Part shown: piece after piece, positions 44,868-54,950 of the stretch
Numbering within the stretch: position 1 is the stretch's first letter
How the letters are laid out: the number at the start of each line of letters is the position of its first letter
Source of the DNA: Proales similis
Lineage: Eukaryota; Rotifera; Eurotatoria; Ploima; Proalidae
DNA length: 64,000 bases
Direction of reading: 5' to 3'
Assembly (NCBI GenBank): GCA_019059635.1
Contig: JAGVRJ010000002.1
Span: forward strand, 2,604,001-2,668,000
Notes under the pieces: model-generated
The model's database searches: none
The model's input: the letters and a program-made list of their open reading frames with translations, nothing else
What the model was told of the DNA's origin: nothing
Made by a program: the position numbers and the translations under genes

Positions 44868-46748
44868 ATGAGTTTTGAGTTTAAGACCGAGCCGTCGAAA
44901 ATGGACAACAACAGCTCTTCACCGCCGATTTGCTTTGCGTGTCAGACCAGCATCGAGGACAAATATATATTCAACGTGATGAACACCTATTGGCACCAAG
45001 AGTGTCTAGCATGCTGCCAGTGTGGACTGCATTTGAGCCAAAGCTGCTTCATAAAAAACGGAGCGATTTACTGTAAAGACGACTATCACAGGTGAGCAGC
45101 AACAACACCAACTCTCATCAAATTAGCCGAGTCGGATTTCAAATATTTGCTTCGAATTATCATTTCAAAAAAAAAAAAGACACCAAATCAATGCCTGTTT
45201 GAGTTTATTCGTGAGTGTGTGTGTGTGTGTGTGTATGTTGAGTGTTTTGATCCGAATTCGGTTTGATTCAAGCCGACCGATCGTTCTTATGAATTTATTA
45301 GAAACGCTCAGAGGAAGCAAAGATCACGAACTGGTGCGCTCGTCACACGCCGATAGTTTGAGCAAATATTTGCAAATTCACTTTGGCCCGCTCGCTCCTT
45401 TTCGCTTTACTCTCAAGTTAGCCGATTCGACCTTGTCTATCGATTCCTTTATTCGCTTCCTGTTCCAACTCCCCAAGTGAATTAATTAGTTATTTAATAA
45501 TCTCCTACTTGCTGTTTAAGGCTATTCGGCGCCAGGTGCCACACATGCATGGAGCCGATCGGACCAAACGAGCTGGTCATGCGCATCGACCAATGCCTCC
45601 CGCACGCGCAATCGACCCAGTTTAATTGCAGAAGCCTCAACTACCACCTGGGCTGCTTTAAATGCGTCGTGTGTGACAAGATACTCAAGAAAGGCGACGA
45701 GTACATGCTCAAGAGCGACGGCATTTATTGTAAGAAAGATCTCGACTCTTCTCTGAAGCGTCGTATGGGCAGTGAGTCAAATGCGATCAATTCGTCCTTT
45801 TCAACGTCGCCATCCTCGTGCTCCTCTCTTTCGTCTTCTTCCGCCTTTGTTCAGTCCCAGATCCATCCGTTTCAATCTCCGTTTCCGTTAAAGCCCTCGA
45901 TGAACATTAATATTGCTGAGAATCAGACAACAAGCAATAAATTCAGCAATCGAAGCTTAAGCTTCGCAAGCGAGGACAGTCTCGAGGGAGACATTGAAGT
46001 TAAAAAGCCGCCCGTGTTGACTCAGAATACGGGCACAAATCGGAGCGGAAAATCGAGCAGACGAGTGACCAAGCGGCCTAGGACCATTTTAAACGCCATT
46101 CAACGTTACGACTTTCGCGAAGCGTTCAAACAAAGCCCTAAGCCTTGCCGCAAAGTAAGAGAGCAGCTCGCGAGTAAAACAGGCCTCAGCGTCAGAGTGG
46201 TGCAGGTCTGGTTTCAGAACGAAAGAGCCAAAATGAAAAAAATGCAGCGACGTCAACAACAGCAGCAGCAACAGCATCAGAACCAATCAGATCAGAATAG
46301 CCGCAAGTCGCCGAATGATGGCCAAGATGCTGCCAAGCCGAAGCGTAAAAAGAGCAACAACAAGCCAATGAACGAGAGCTTGGAGAAAATCGAAAGTGAT
46401 GAGGATGAGCTCGGCGACGACGAAGAGCTCAGCGATGTGGACAGTAACGAGGATTTCGACGACGATGAGCCGAGTGGCGACGAGGAGAACGAGCACCAGG
46501 GAGAAAATCGTCAATCAGACCTGATTGCCCCTGACTTTGATCGAAAGCCCGAGCATTTATTAGAAGCCTTGAACAGCCCCGCAACAGACTTGAACAGCAT
46601 GTACGGCAAAGACACGTTCGTGCCCTATGCCAACTCGTCATTTTTCAACGCGCCTGTACAAACCTCCAACAGCATGAATTCGTTCGGTCAGTTCATTAAC
46701 GACAATCCGATTGAAAATCTCTACTCAATGCACACCTCCTATTTCTGA
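44868..46748 (+). CDS. LIM-homeodomain transcription factor, LMX1 type
   Basis: Exons 44868-45091 and 45521-46748; 483 aa. LIM1 is [14 protein letters not shown] to CKDDYHR and LIM2 is [17 protein letters not shown] to CKKDL. Each has the CxxC...HxxC zinc pattern; LIM2 has about nine to twelve extra residues before its NYHLGCFKC. The homeodomain ([15 protein letters not shown] ... [34 protein letters not shown]) is very close to LMX1A/B. It is followed by a Gln tract, a Lys-rich patch and a long Asp/Glu-rich stretch. LMX1 proteins act in nerve and limb patterning in vertebrates. The intron contains a GT microsatellite (about 45216-45234). Confidence 0.93.
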
Positions 46749-49737
46749 CCGGGTTGAACTACTCAATTCTTGTGTACACGCGTGTCTGTGTATGAGTCCA
46801 ATCCATTTGTAATAGTGCGCTTAGGTTTTTAAGAGTTAATTGAGATTATAACTTTTGATTGTTTATGTCGAGTTTTCTAGTCACTTAGCATTTCAATTTA
46901 TTCTTCATTTTCCAGTTCGATTTACAAAATTTTACAAACTCCTTACTTTCCTTTCTTCGTTCGTTCTGTGTGTGTGTGTGTTTTTTTTTCATCTTTTTAT
47001 TTGCTTCCACTCACGACTCAAATTACCTATTGACTAGTTGGCGTTTCGTTTTCATTTGCGGCGATAAAAAAAAAACAATAGTCCAAGTCTGCCTTTCATT
47101 TAGCAGCTCTAGAACGACCGCATCCTGTTGTTTGCCACTTCGGTGGATGGGTTATATGGACAAACACTACGACGTGATTCAGAATAAAAAAACTTTGTCT
47201 CAACACTCGCACTTTTCGCACTGGCAGGGAATTATCAGCCTTTCCATTTTGAGGGCGTCGCTTTACTCTGCGTCCGCTCAACGCCGATTTTACGATGAGC
47301 TCAGGCGCCAAACAAACTCGAACCGGTCGTGTCGATATTAAGTGAGTTCTGCTTTGTTGATTGAATCGGTCGTTTGCTGCAGACACGAATCGAACGTCGA
47401 GGCCGGCAACTCTGGAATGGTCGGAAGGCCGATGAGCCGAAAAGTGAGCAAATATTTGTGTGTGCGCTAATTTCGATATTCTGCAATAAGTCACACTCGC
47501 TCGCTCCCATCGGCAAGAAAGAAGCAAGAAACGGTAGAGCGGCCTGTTGGAGCCCGCTCCTACCTACCCATGCTTTTTATTCTCTCGTCGTTTGTCAGAC
47601 TGTTCAATGCAAATAATTGCTTATTAGATTAAGCGTCAGGAGTTATTATCAGCGCCAAGCACCAAGCGGATTACGAGCGCCATCCGTACTTTTAAGCACT
47701 GGAGTGCAGTAAGTAAATGAGCAAACAAACAATAAGTTTTTTATCGCCTGCCTTATAAAAACGCACCGACATCAACTTGGTCGATTGAGGCCACGCGGCG
47801 GCGCCTATGAGAAGCTTCTACTGTTATTCTACTCCGTTCGTCTTTCCTCTCCTGCTTGCTTTCTCTCAATAGGTCGTTCTCGATTTATTCGGCGTTTATT
47901 TGCATAAATCGTTTACGCCCGCCGATTTGATTGTGCTAGAGATCAGAGCCTCGTGGCCTAGTGTTTTTGTTCAGAGTCGAGCTGCAAATAAGGCTCAGTC
48001 AAGTGTGTAATGGTCACAAATGAACAATTCGTCGCCGAACCGTTCGATAAAGTTATGCAATTCGGCACGCTCGCTTTGTTCCGTCTTGGATCCAATTGTC
48101 CCGTTCTTTGGAGACGTTGGCTGATAAAAAAAAACCGACCAGCGAGGTGGACTATGCAATCACCATCACTTGACCTCTCTTTTGCTCTCTTTCTTCTATT
48201 CCTCTCCATTTCTGTCCTTTCCTCTTTAATTTTATTCTACTTTTCAAATGCTTTCATTTTCCCAGCTGAATCGGCAGCTATTTGCTCTCTCGCCCGTTTC
48301 GTATATGAAGGCAAAAAAAATGTGGCAGAAATATGCCAAAACGTCGTTGACAGGTTGGATGACGAGCGCACGTGCTCTATTTTCAAGTGTCGCCTCAAAC
48401 GGCCATCCAGAAGACTTTTTCTCTATTGACGTCGTTTGCTTCAATTCGTCAATCGTCGCAGACTCAATTCACTCTCGAACAAATATTTGCGCCGACTACC
48501 ACCATATAGAAGCAGTCGCAGCCACTCACGATGCTAGACTGCGCTCGTAAATCAATGGCACTTAAAATCACTCTCGTATCGCTATCATATCGCACGCGCC
48601 ACAAATCAGAACGTTCTCTCTCTCCTTATCTGAATTTAATTACTTCAATCGCGCCTGCGATCGTTTTAAGAGCAGCAGCTTTATGGTTGTTTCGAATTGC
48701 TCCAAGCCACTGGCCTCGCTCTCATTGTTTTACGGCGTTTCCTTTCCTCTTCGCTTTTCCTGTTCTATTCTGTATCGTCCGAATGACGCATCAAACCGGA
48801 ATCGGAGAGGCTTCTGGCCCTCGAGAGCGGACGCCAATGTCCCTGCTAAAATGAGCATCGATTAAATATTCGCTTGACGCGGAAATTCTCGCGCCTTTCG
48901 AGATATCCGCGGCCAATCAGCAATCGGTGCTCACTCTCACTTCGGTAAAGAGGCAGCTGCCTCTTCTCAGCTCTATTTGACTTTTAATAGCTGCAGTTGC
49001 TTCAATAATAAAAAAAAAGACCTCAGCTGATAAGCAGTCAACTGGTTCCGTCAATTGCTTTCAGACGCTCCACTTGAGCAAACATACCTGGCATGTTTAC
49101 GGCCACTCATAAAATGACGGTGGCCTTTGCAATCAAAGCTTAAATTTGTCAACACTTTCCACTGATTCTCTTTCATTTAGTTATTTTAATTGGAATGAGT
49201 CAACTGATTAAATGAACGAGAAAGAGAGATGGATAGAGTAAAAGAGAGTAGTAGAGTGAAAATGCAATGAATCTACTCTAAGCCTTTCAACGGCTCACAG
49301 CTATTTGGCTTCTAAATAAATTCAAGTAAAAATCAAAGACGAAAACGCTTTCTGCAGGTTCAGGCTGGTGCTTGCTCGACTTTGGGGTGCAGGCTTGAGC
49401 GATCAAGTGACGTTCATGCTTTAGAGAACAAACAAACGCTGAGTATTGTTCGCGTTGAGAGCAAGACAATAATTCGTGCCTGGGTAGGCAAAATAGAGCA
49501 AATGCGGGAGGCTTGTTTTGTCATTATGAAACGCAGCATCAAGCCTTGGCGAACTGATGGCTCGTATGAATGCTTGCGGTTTGCACGGGCGATTATGCGC
49601 GCTCGAAGCAGTTGGGCAGTGCTCCCATTCAGATAGATCATCGCCGCTGCAAAAGAAATAGACAAGACCAAGAGTTGAACAAGGTTCAGACGTCCATATG
49701 TCTGTTTGTATTGTTTAGATTAAGTGTGCCGACCCAA
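46749..49737. other. 3-kb gene-poor region downstream of LMX1
   Basis: Several open frames of 60-140 codons exist on both strands, but none shows a domain, signal exon or consistent splicing. GT and T tracts occur near 46966-46990. A TTTAG acceptor-like site near 49718 precedes the RPA12 start. Probably LMX1 3' UTR plus regulatory DNA. Confidence 0.4.
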
Positions 49738-50181
49738 ATGGAGCTGAGCAGCGAGCCTAATTTGCTCGAGTTTAGAGTAAACGATCTTGAGTTCTGCACT
49801 AGCTGCGGCAGCATATTGCCTTTGCCCACTCATGACGAGCGTCTGATGTGCCTGCTGTGCAAGAGGCAAATACGAATCGAAGAGTGGAATGGAAAGCATT
49901 TCAAAAACGTGTACATAATTAACGAGAAGAGTGAGTCGGCCGCAGCGGCCGATCTCAAAGCTGAAGACTTCATGGGCTCACTGGTCGATCGAAAATGTGG
50001 CAAATGTGGCCACGAGGGCATGACATTCTCAACAAGACAAACTCGATCTGCAGACGAAGGTCAGACCGTCTTCTATTCGTGTCCAAATTGCAAGTAAGAT
50101 GTCAAATTTTTGAGTCAAGCTCCGATTCTCCGATTCTAATTTCGCTTCTCGTTCAGATCGCAGGAGATTGAATACTCTTAA
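49738..50181 (+). CDS. POLR1H: RNA polymerase I subunit RPA12 (ZNRD1)
   Basis: Small zinc-ribbon subunit for RNA cleavage and termination by Pol I in the nucleolus. Exons 49738-50093 and 50157-50181; 126 aa, the same length as human. The N-terminal ribbon is CTSCGSILPLP to CLLCKRQI. The C-terminal TFIIS-like ribbon is CGKCGHEGMTFSTRQTRSADEGQTVFYSCPNCK, with the catalytic Asp-Glu pair. AATAAA lies at 50188-50193, seven bases after the stop. The next gene starts only 149 bp downstream on the same strand. Confidence 0.95.
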
Positions 50182-50329
50182 ATGTCCAATAAAGCAACAG
50201 CAGTCTGTGCTACCTCATTTAAACCAGAATAATTTAGAGTTTCAAAATGGCCACTGCTGACACAGTGAGCGTCAGAATTATCGAGGTTTTAACTTGTTCA
50301 AGCGTCTTCCTCTTTAGATTTAGGATCAG

Positions 50330-51456
50330 ATGCCTCGCAATCTCCGAGCCAGACGAACGTCTTCTTCTTCCGAAGAAGGAGAAGAGCTTAATAGTGGTAC
50401 CGGCGAAGGCAGATCAAACTCAATAAAGTAGAAAATTCGCCTATGCCTCAAAATAGGACTGTCTAATCAGCAATTTAATCTCAAGAGATCAAATAGAGGA
50501 GCTGAGATTTATTCAAAAGCAGCGCGAAAGAACGCATGGCCTTGATTCAAGCTCGTTGGCCGTCGGCTCTTCTCTGCCTCAAATCGCCCCGGTCAAAGTC
50601 GATGTAAGTGCTTACCTCCATCTTCCCCTGATCGGCTTCTTAAATCGACTGCTCTCAAATTCAGACCGATCCGTGGAAGATTGAGAGAGGTGGTTTGGTG
50701 AACATGCAAGCCCTTCACGCCGGCAAGGGAAACGAAGTGGTGCAGAGCATGCACAGTACATTTGCCAAGGAGACCAACCAACGTGACGAGGACGCTGAAA
50801 TGCAGCGTTTCATTGAGGAACAGCTTCAGAAAATGCGCAAAGAAAACGAAAAAACCGAGGCGAACACGTCAGGCGAACAGCTACTGGTCAAAGAGGAGGT
50901 CAAACCAATAAAGAGGCCAGAAGACGTGCTGTTCGATCTTCCCAAATATCTGATCGAGAGCAGTTCGAAAAAGTCTGAAGAGACTCTGTCCGAACAAATG
51001 CTCTCGGGCATTCCAGAAGTCGACCTTGGGCCCGAAGAAAAGCTTCGCACAATTCGCGAGACAGAAGAGGCCAAAAAGCGTCTGAGCGAATTCAAGCCCA
51101 ATCGACACGTGAGCGTAAATAGCGAAATTCCATACGTTCCGAGTGTGAACGTTGTGCAGCACAAGCGATTCGACGACACCCAAATCAACCAGGAGAACAT
51201 AATCAAGGCGAAAATGGCTCGAGCGATCGCATTAAACCAGCCAACAAACGAGCCAGTAGTTGGCAACGCGCCCAAACATGAACTTTTGCAGCAATCGAAT
51301 CAGGCAAAGAGGAAGAACGAAGATGATCCAGTACCGGGACCGAAAAAACCGGTCGATCCGAGTGTAGTCGCCGAAAGGGCAACCGATGAGTTTTGTCTTG
51401 AACGCTTCAAGAAAAACATGCGCAACAATCGACACTCAAAAATCAAGATTGCATAA
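50330..51456 (+). CDS. C9orf78/TLS1 (HCA59) spliceosome-associated protein
   Basis: Exons 50330-50396, 50488-50603 and 50665-51456; 324 aa. The N-terminus is Arg/Ser/Glu-rich. Conserved blocks are ETNQRDEDAEMQRFIEEQLQKM, VLFDLPKYL, SEQMLSGIPEVDLGPEEK and PSVNVVQHKRFDD, and the end is TDEFCLERFKKNMR. Human C9orf78 interacts with spliceosomal helicase BRR2 and affects 3' splice-site choice. An acceptor-like TTTCCTCTTTAG lies 14 nt before the ATG. The downstream (CT)n tract is at about 51483-51503. Confidence 0.92.
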
Positions 51457-51482
51457 CCATAGCCTCTACTGCCTTCCCTTAC

Positions 51483-51503
51483 TCTCTCTCTCTCTCTCTC
51501 TCT
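51483..51503. repeat. (CT)n microsatellite in the C9orf78-ATPAF2 spacer
   Basis: CT tract of about 21 bp lying 27 bp after the C9orf78 stop and before the ATPAF2 start. Pyrimidine tracts of this kind can also serve 3' processing or trans-splicing. Confidence 0.7.
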
Positions 51504-51732
51504 TATCTTGTTCAGTCTTGTTAAATAACACTTTTACAATTGGCTCTACTCGCCGTTGATGTAAGATAACCAACTTAGCTTTACTTCATTTAAAGAACGG
51601 GCCGTGAAAATTCCGTTTTGATTGTGTCGTGAGTTTCTTCTCGCGCTTTCTCGCTTCTCGCTTTCTCTTCAAATTTCGTATCTTTTAACAGTTTATTTGA
51701 AAAGCGATTGAGAAAAACGGGCAACGAGCTAA

Positions 51733-52614
51733 ATGTTTTCCACAAAAATTCAACTGAAGAGCTTGCTGCCGTTGGTGACAAACAGCTTTTTGGCATGTGA
51801 GAGCAGCGGAGCACGCTGCTTTCGAACGAGCCAGAGCGCATTGAATCTATTGAACAAAGAGCGCAAGAGATTCTACAAACAAGCGACAATAAGCGAATCG
51901 CACGAGAGCAAAAACGGCCACAGAATGTACGAGATTAATTTAGACACTCGCAAGCTGAAGACGCCATCGGGCAAGCTGTTTCAGGTTGACAACGAAAAAC
52001 TCGCGCATATGGTCGCCAACGAATGGAACTCGCAAGTAGGAGTGATCAAGTTGAATACGATGCATTTGACGTCGCTGGTCAACACCGGTATAGACAATCC
52101 GCATAAGCTGAGCGAGAGCAAAATAATTCAGAGCTTGTGCGACTATTTGCAGACAGACACGATACTCTATTTCGACTCGAATGAGCGATTAGAAAGAGTT
52201 CAAATTGAACATTGGGCGCCCATCATAGACTGGTTCAATGCACGCTTTCCAAACACAAATCTGACGATAAAGCGAGACCTGAGCGACGAAGCTAATCTGG
52301 CCAACACAGACTCGTTTGAGAGCTTTCTCAAACGAAACTTCAACCTTTCTACTCTGATCTCGTTCAATTTCATTTGCGAGTCGCTCAAATCGGTTATACT
52401 GGCTGGTGCGCTGATCGAGCGTCGAGTGAGCAGCGTGCTTGAAGCGTGTAAGCTTGCCGGCCTCGAGCAGAACTTTCAAATTCACGACTGGGGCAAAGTA
52501 GAGTGGTATCATGATATAAACGAGAACGAGACTGTAGCGCGTGTGAGCGCCGCTCTGCTCCACATCTACCTATCGAATAACTCAAAGTATTTGGCGAACG
52601 CAGTCAGCAAATAA
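51733..52614 (+). CDS. ATPAF2: ATP synthase F1 assembly factor 2 (ATP12)
   Basis: Mitochondrial chaperone that holds the F1 alpha subunit. Intronless, 293 aa. The N-terminus is a basic and hydroxylated presequence; then RKRFYKQATISE, the tandem YEINLDTRKLKTPSGKLF block, WNSQ, and YLQTDTILYF. The conserved end contains FNFICESLKSVILAGAL and EWYHDINENETVARVSAALL-like sequence, typical of ATP12. Its TAA overlaps an AATAAA at about 52610-52615. Confidence 0.94.
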   Translation: MFSTKIQLKSLLPLVTNSFLACESSGARCFRTSQSALNLLNKERKRFYKQATISESHESKNGHRMYEINLDTRKLKTPSGKLFQVDNEKLAHMVANEWNSQVGVIKLNTMHLTSLVNTGIDNPHKLSESKIIQSLCDYLQTDTILYFDSNERLERVQIEHWAPIIDWFNARFPNTNLTIKRDLSDEANLANTDSFESFLKRNFNLSTLISFNFICESLKSVILAGALIERRVSSVLEACKLAGLEQNFQIHDWGKVEWYHDINENETVARVSAALLHIYLSNNSKYLANAVSK

Positions 52615-52842
52615 AGTTCGAAATGCGTCTATTCTACTCCGTACTGTCCATGCATCTCATTTTTCGCTTTCTAACGGACTGTGTTGAGCTGGTCCTATTT
52701 TTACCTGAACAAACGTCTCGTGTTTTGTGCGACCGACTTTCTTCATCTCTTTCAGCTGCCAATTTTCTAATTTTTAATATCAAAATTTAGATCGACGAGT
52801 GTTGAAGCATTTTAGCAGGGAATGTCAGCGAGTGTTTAGACA

Positions 52843-54312
52843 ATGACTTCGCTTGAAATCAAACGGCTCGACTCTCTGAGTATTTCAAACGACGAGAGAT
52901 CATTGAGCTCAACATCAGTGTCGCCGTCGAGGAAAATTCCATCAATCCGAATAAACGCGGACACAGGCAAAGAGGACGGTGTGGTCATAAATATCGTCAA
53001 ATCGCCGTCGTTCACGCAGCAATTTGAAAAAGATCAACTCGAACGGATTAAAAAGCCGTCGATGGGCAGCAATCTAAAACAAATTCCGTCAAATTCAACA
53101 TTAGACCGGAATTCGATTAATTTGAATGCTTCAAGTCATTCGTACGGCAACGAAGACAGCAGATCAGATCGTTCTAATTTGGCATTTAACAAGTACGGCT
53201 TCAAGCAAAGTGAGGAGTTGGCCAACGGTGGCACCTTGAGAAACTCGAGGACCGAGTCAATGCAAAGCACAGACGCCCGCTCCAATCTGAAAGAATACCT
53301 TCAGAACAGCGACATAGAAGAGTTCACCGAAGCCCTTCCGCTCAAAGTAATTCAGTCTCGCGAGCTGAAATGGGTCGAAATGTTGGAAAGGTTCGATCAC
53401 TGGATGGAAAAGAAATACGATAAGGTACGCTCGCGGTGTAGAAAAGGCATTCCTCAGTCAATGCGCGGTCGGGCGTGGCTCTACTTGACGGGCGCTTTCT
53501 TACTAAAGAAACGTCAGCCCCACTATTATCTGGACTGTTTGAACAACAAGAACAACAACGACATAAGCCGCTACGTCGAAGACATAAAAAAAGACCTCCA
53601 TCGTCAGTTTCCGAATCACGAGCTCTTCATGAAGTCCGAAGGCCGTCAAATGCTATTCAACGTGCTGAAAGCTTATGCAGTGCACAACGGCGAAGTTGGC
53701 TATTGCCAAGCTCAGGGACCGATTGCGGCCGTGCTGCTCATGCACATGCCAGAAGAGGACGCGTTTTGGGTTCTCGTTCGCATCAGTGACTACTACTTAA
53801 AAGAGTATTTCAAGCCGGGCCTAGAGCAAGTGCAAATAGACGGCTACGCTTTGTTTCATTTGTTCAAGGAGCACAACTCTGCGGCGCACAAGCTTCTGGA
53901 GAGTCAGAGCATCGATCCGGTCTTGTACATGACCGAGTGGTTCATGTGCATATTCGCGCGCACTCTGCCCTGGTGCACTGTGCTGCGTGTATGGGACATG
54001 TTCTTTTGTGAGGGCGTAAAAGTTCTTTATCGAGTCGGACTCTATCTAATGACGAAGGCGTTCAGTGGAAAGAGGACCATTCAAAAGTGTCAGGATCAAG
54101 GAATGTATCAGACGCTGAGTCAGCTGAAGAATCTGCCGTTGGAATGCCTGCATGAAGCGACACTTGTCAGGCATTCGCTTGAGGTCAAAATTGATAAGCA
54201 CGACTGGGAGAAGGCATTTCGTCGGTCAAAGCAAAAGCATTTGGAGCATACTCATCAAATGGACTCGAGGAGACGAGAGAACAGCGAGAACAAATCGAAA
54301 AAATTTAATTAG
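52843..54312 (+). CDS. TBC1D10-type Rab GTPase-activating protein
   Basis: Accelerates GTP hydrolysis by Rab (Rab27/Rab35 in vertebrates for TBC1D10). Intronless, 489 aa. A Ser/Asn-rich N-terminal 170 residues is followed by the TBC domain (RCRKGIPQSMRGRAWLYLTG to AFSGKRTIQKC). Both catalytic fingers are intact: the Arg in IKKDLHR and the Gln in GYCQAQG. The order and spacing fit TBC1D10A/B/C and Drosophila Whacked. The C-terminus is charged and short. The ATG at 52843 was chosen as the first Met after a TTTAG site at about 52790. Confidence 0.93.
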   Translation: MTSLEIKRLDSLSISNDERSLSSTSVSPSRKIPSIRINADTGKEDGVVINIVKSPSFTQQFEKDQLERIKKPSMGSNLKQIPSNSTLDRNSINLNASSHSYGNEDSRSDRSNLAFNKYGFKQSEELANGGTLRNSRTESMQSTDARSNLKEYLQNSDIEEFTEALPLKVIQSRELKWVEMLERFDHWMEKKYDKVRSRCRKGIPQSMRGRAWLYLTGAFLLKKRQPHYYLDCLNNKNNNDISRYVEDIKKDLHRQFPNHELFMKSEGRQMLFNVLKAYAVHNGEVGYCQAQGPIAAVLLMHMPEEDAFWVLVRISDYYLKEYFKPGLEQVQIDGYALFHLFKEHNSAAHKLLESQSIDPVLYMTEWFMCIFARTLPWCTVLRVWDMFFCEGVKVLYRVGLYLMTKAFSGKRTIQKCQDQGMYQTLSQLKNLPLECLHEATLVRHSLEVKIDKHDWEKAFRRSKQKHLEHTHQMDSRRRENSENKSKKFN

Positions 54313-54950
54313 CCAAATTAAAGGCGTCAATCGAACAAAATCAGAACCAGATCGGCGCCAAGCTGGTTCAAGGCAATGATCGACAGTATCCAATTCTTCC
54401 ATTTATCCTTAATTCGGCAATTTTCCTCCGACGTTTTTACTCACAAAACACGCTTAATATTAATGGTTGTTACCTCAAAGTTAATCTCTAATTCGATTCA
54501 ATATTAATTTTATTCGTTCGATTTTGTGACACATTTCCCTCGCTTCTTGAATCACCACGAGTGAAAATCAGTTTTCTTTGTCTCTTAATATCTTCTTTTT
54601 TTTTAAATAGCGTAAGTTTTGGCTGCTTCTTTTTCGAAAGTCAGGGTTTCAATTTGTTCATTAAAAGTTTTGACTCAATTCTATTTCATTTATTTGAGAC
54701 AGATGGTGAAGAAAAAAGAAGGGAACAATACTCCGCCGAATGTTCGCCTTGTTTCATACAGGGCCGTTCGAGCGAATGAATCATGTGACGGCTTATTTAG
54801 TCAAGGAACTGAGACTAAACAAGTTCGTTGCAATGCGGTCATAAGAATAATTTATTTAGTTCGCATTCATTCGGTCGATCGGTCGATGATATTTTCTTGG
54901 CTATTAACTACAGGGAGCAAAAAGTTTCAAAATAGGTTCAGTTTGTAATT
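54313..54950. other. Intergenic before UBA6
   Basis: 638 bp with T-rich stretches and no supported gene. Confidence 0.4.

Noticed and set aside
47096-47527. 143-codon minus frame, Arg/Ser-rich
   Set aside because: Reads as random translation of GC-richer non-coding DNA; no signal, domain or neighbouring exons.
48010-48429. 139-codon open frame with a hydrophobic segment downstream of LMX1
   Set aside because: No domain, no splice support, and composition matches the surrounding non-coding DNA; overlapping frames on the other strand are equally long.
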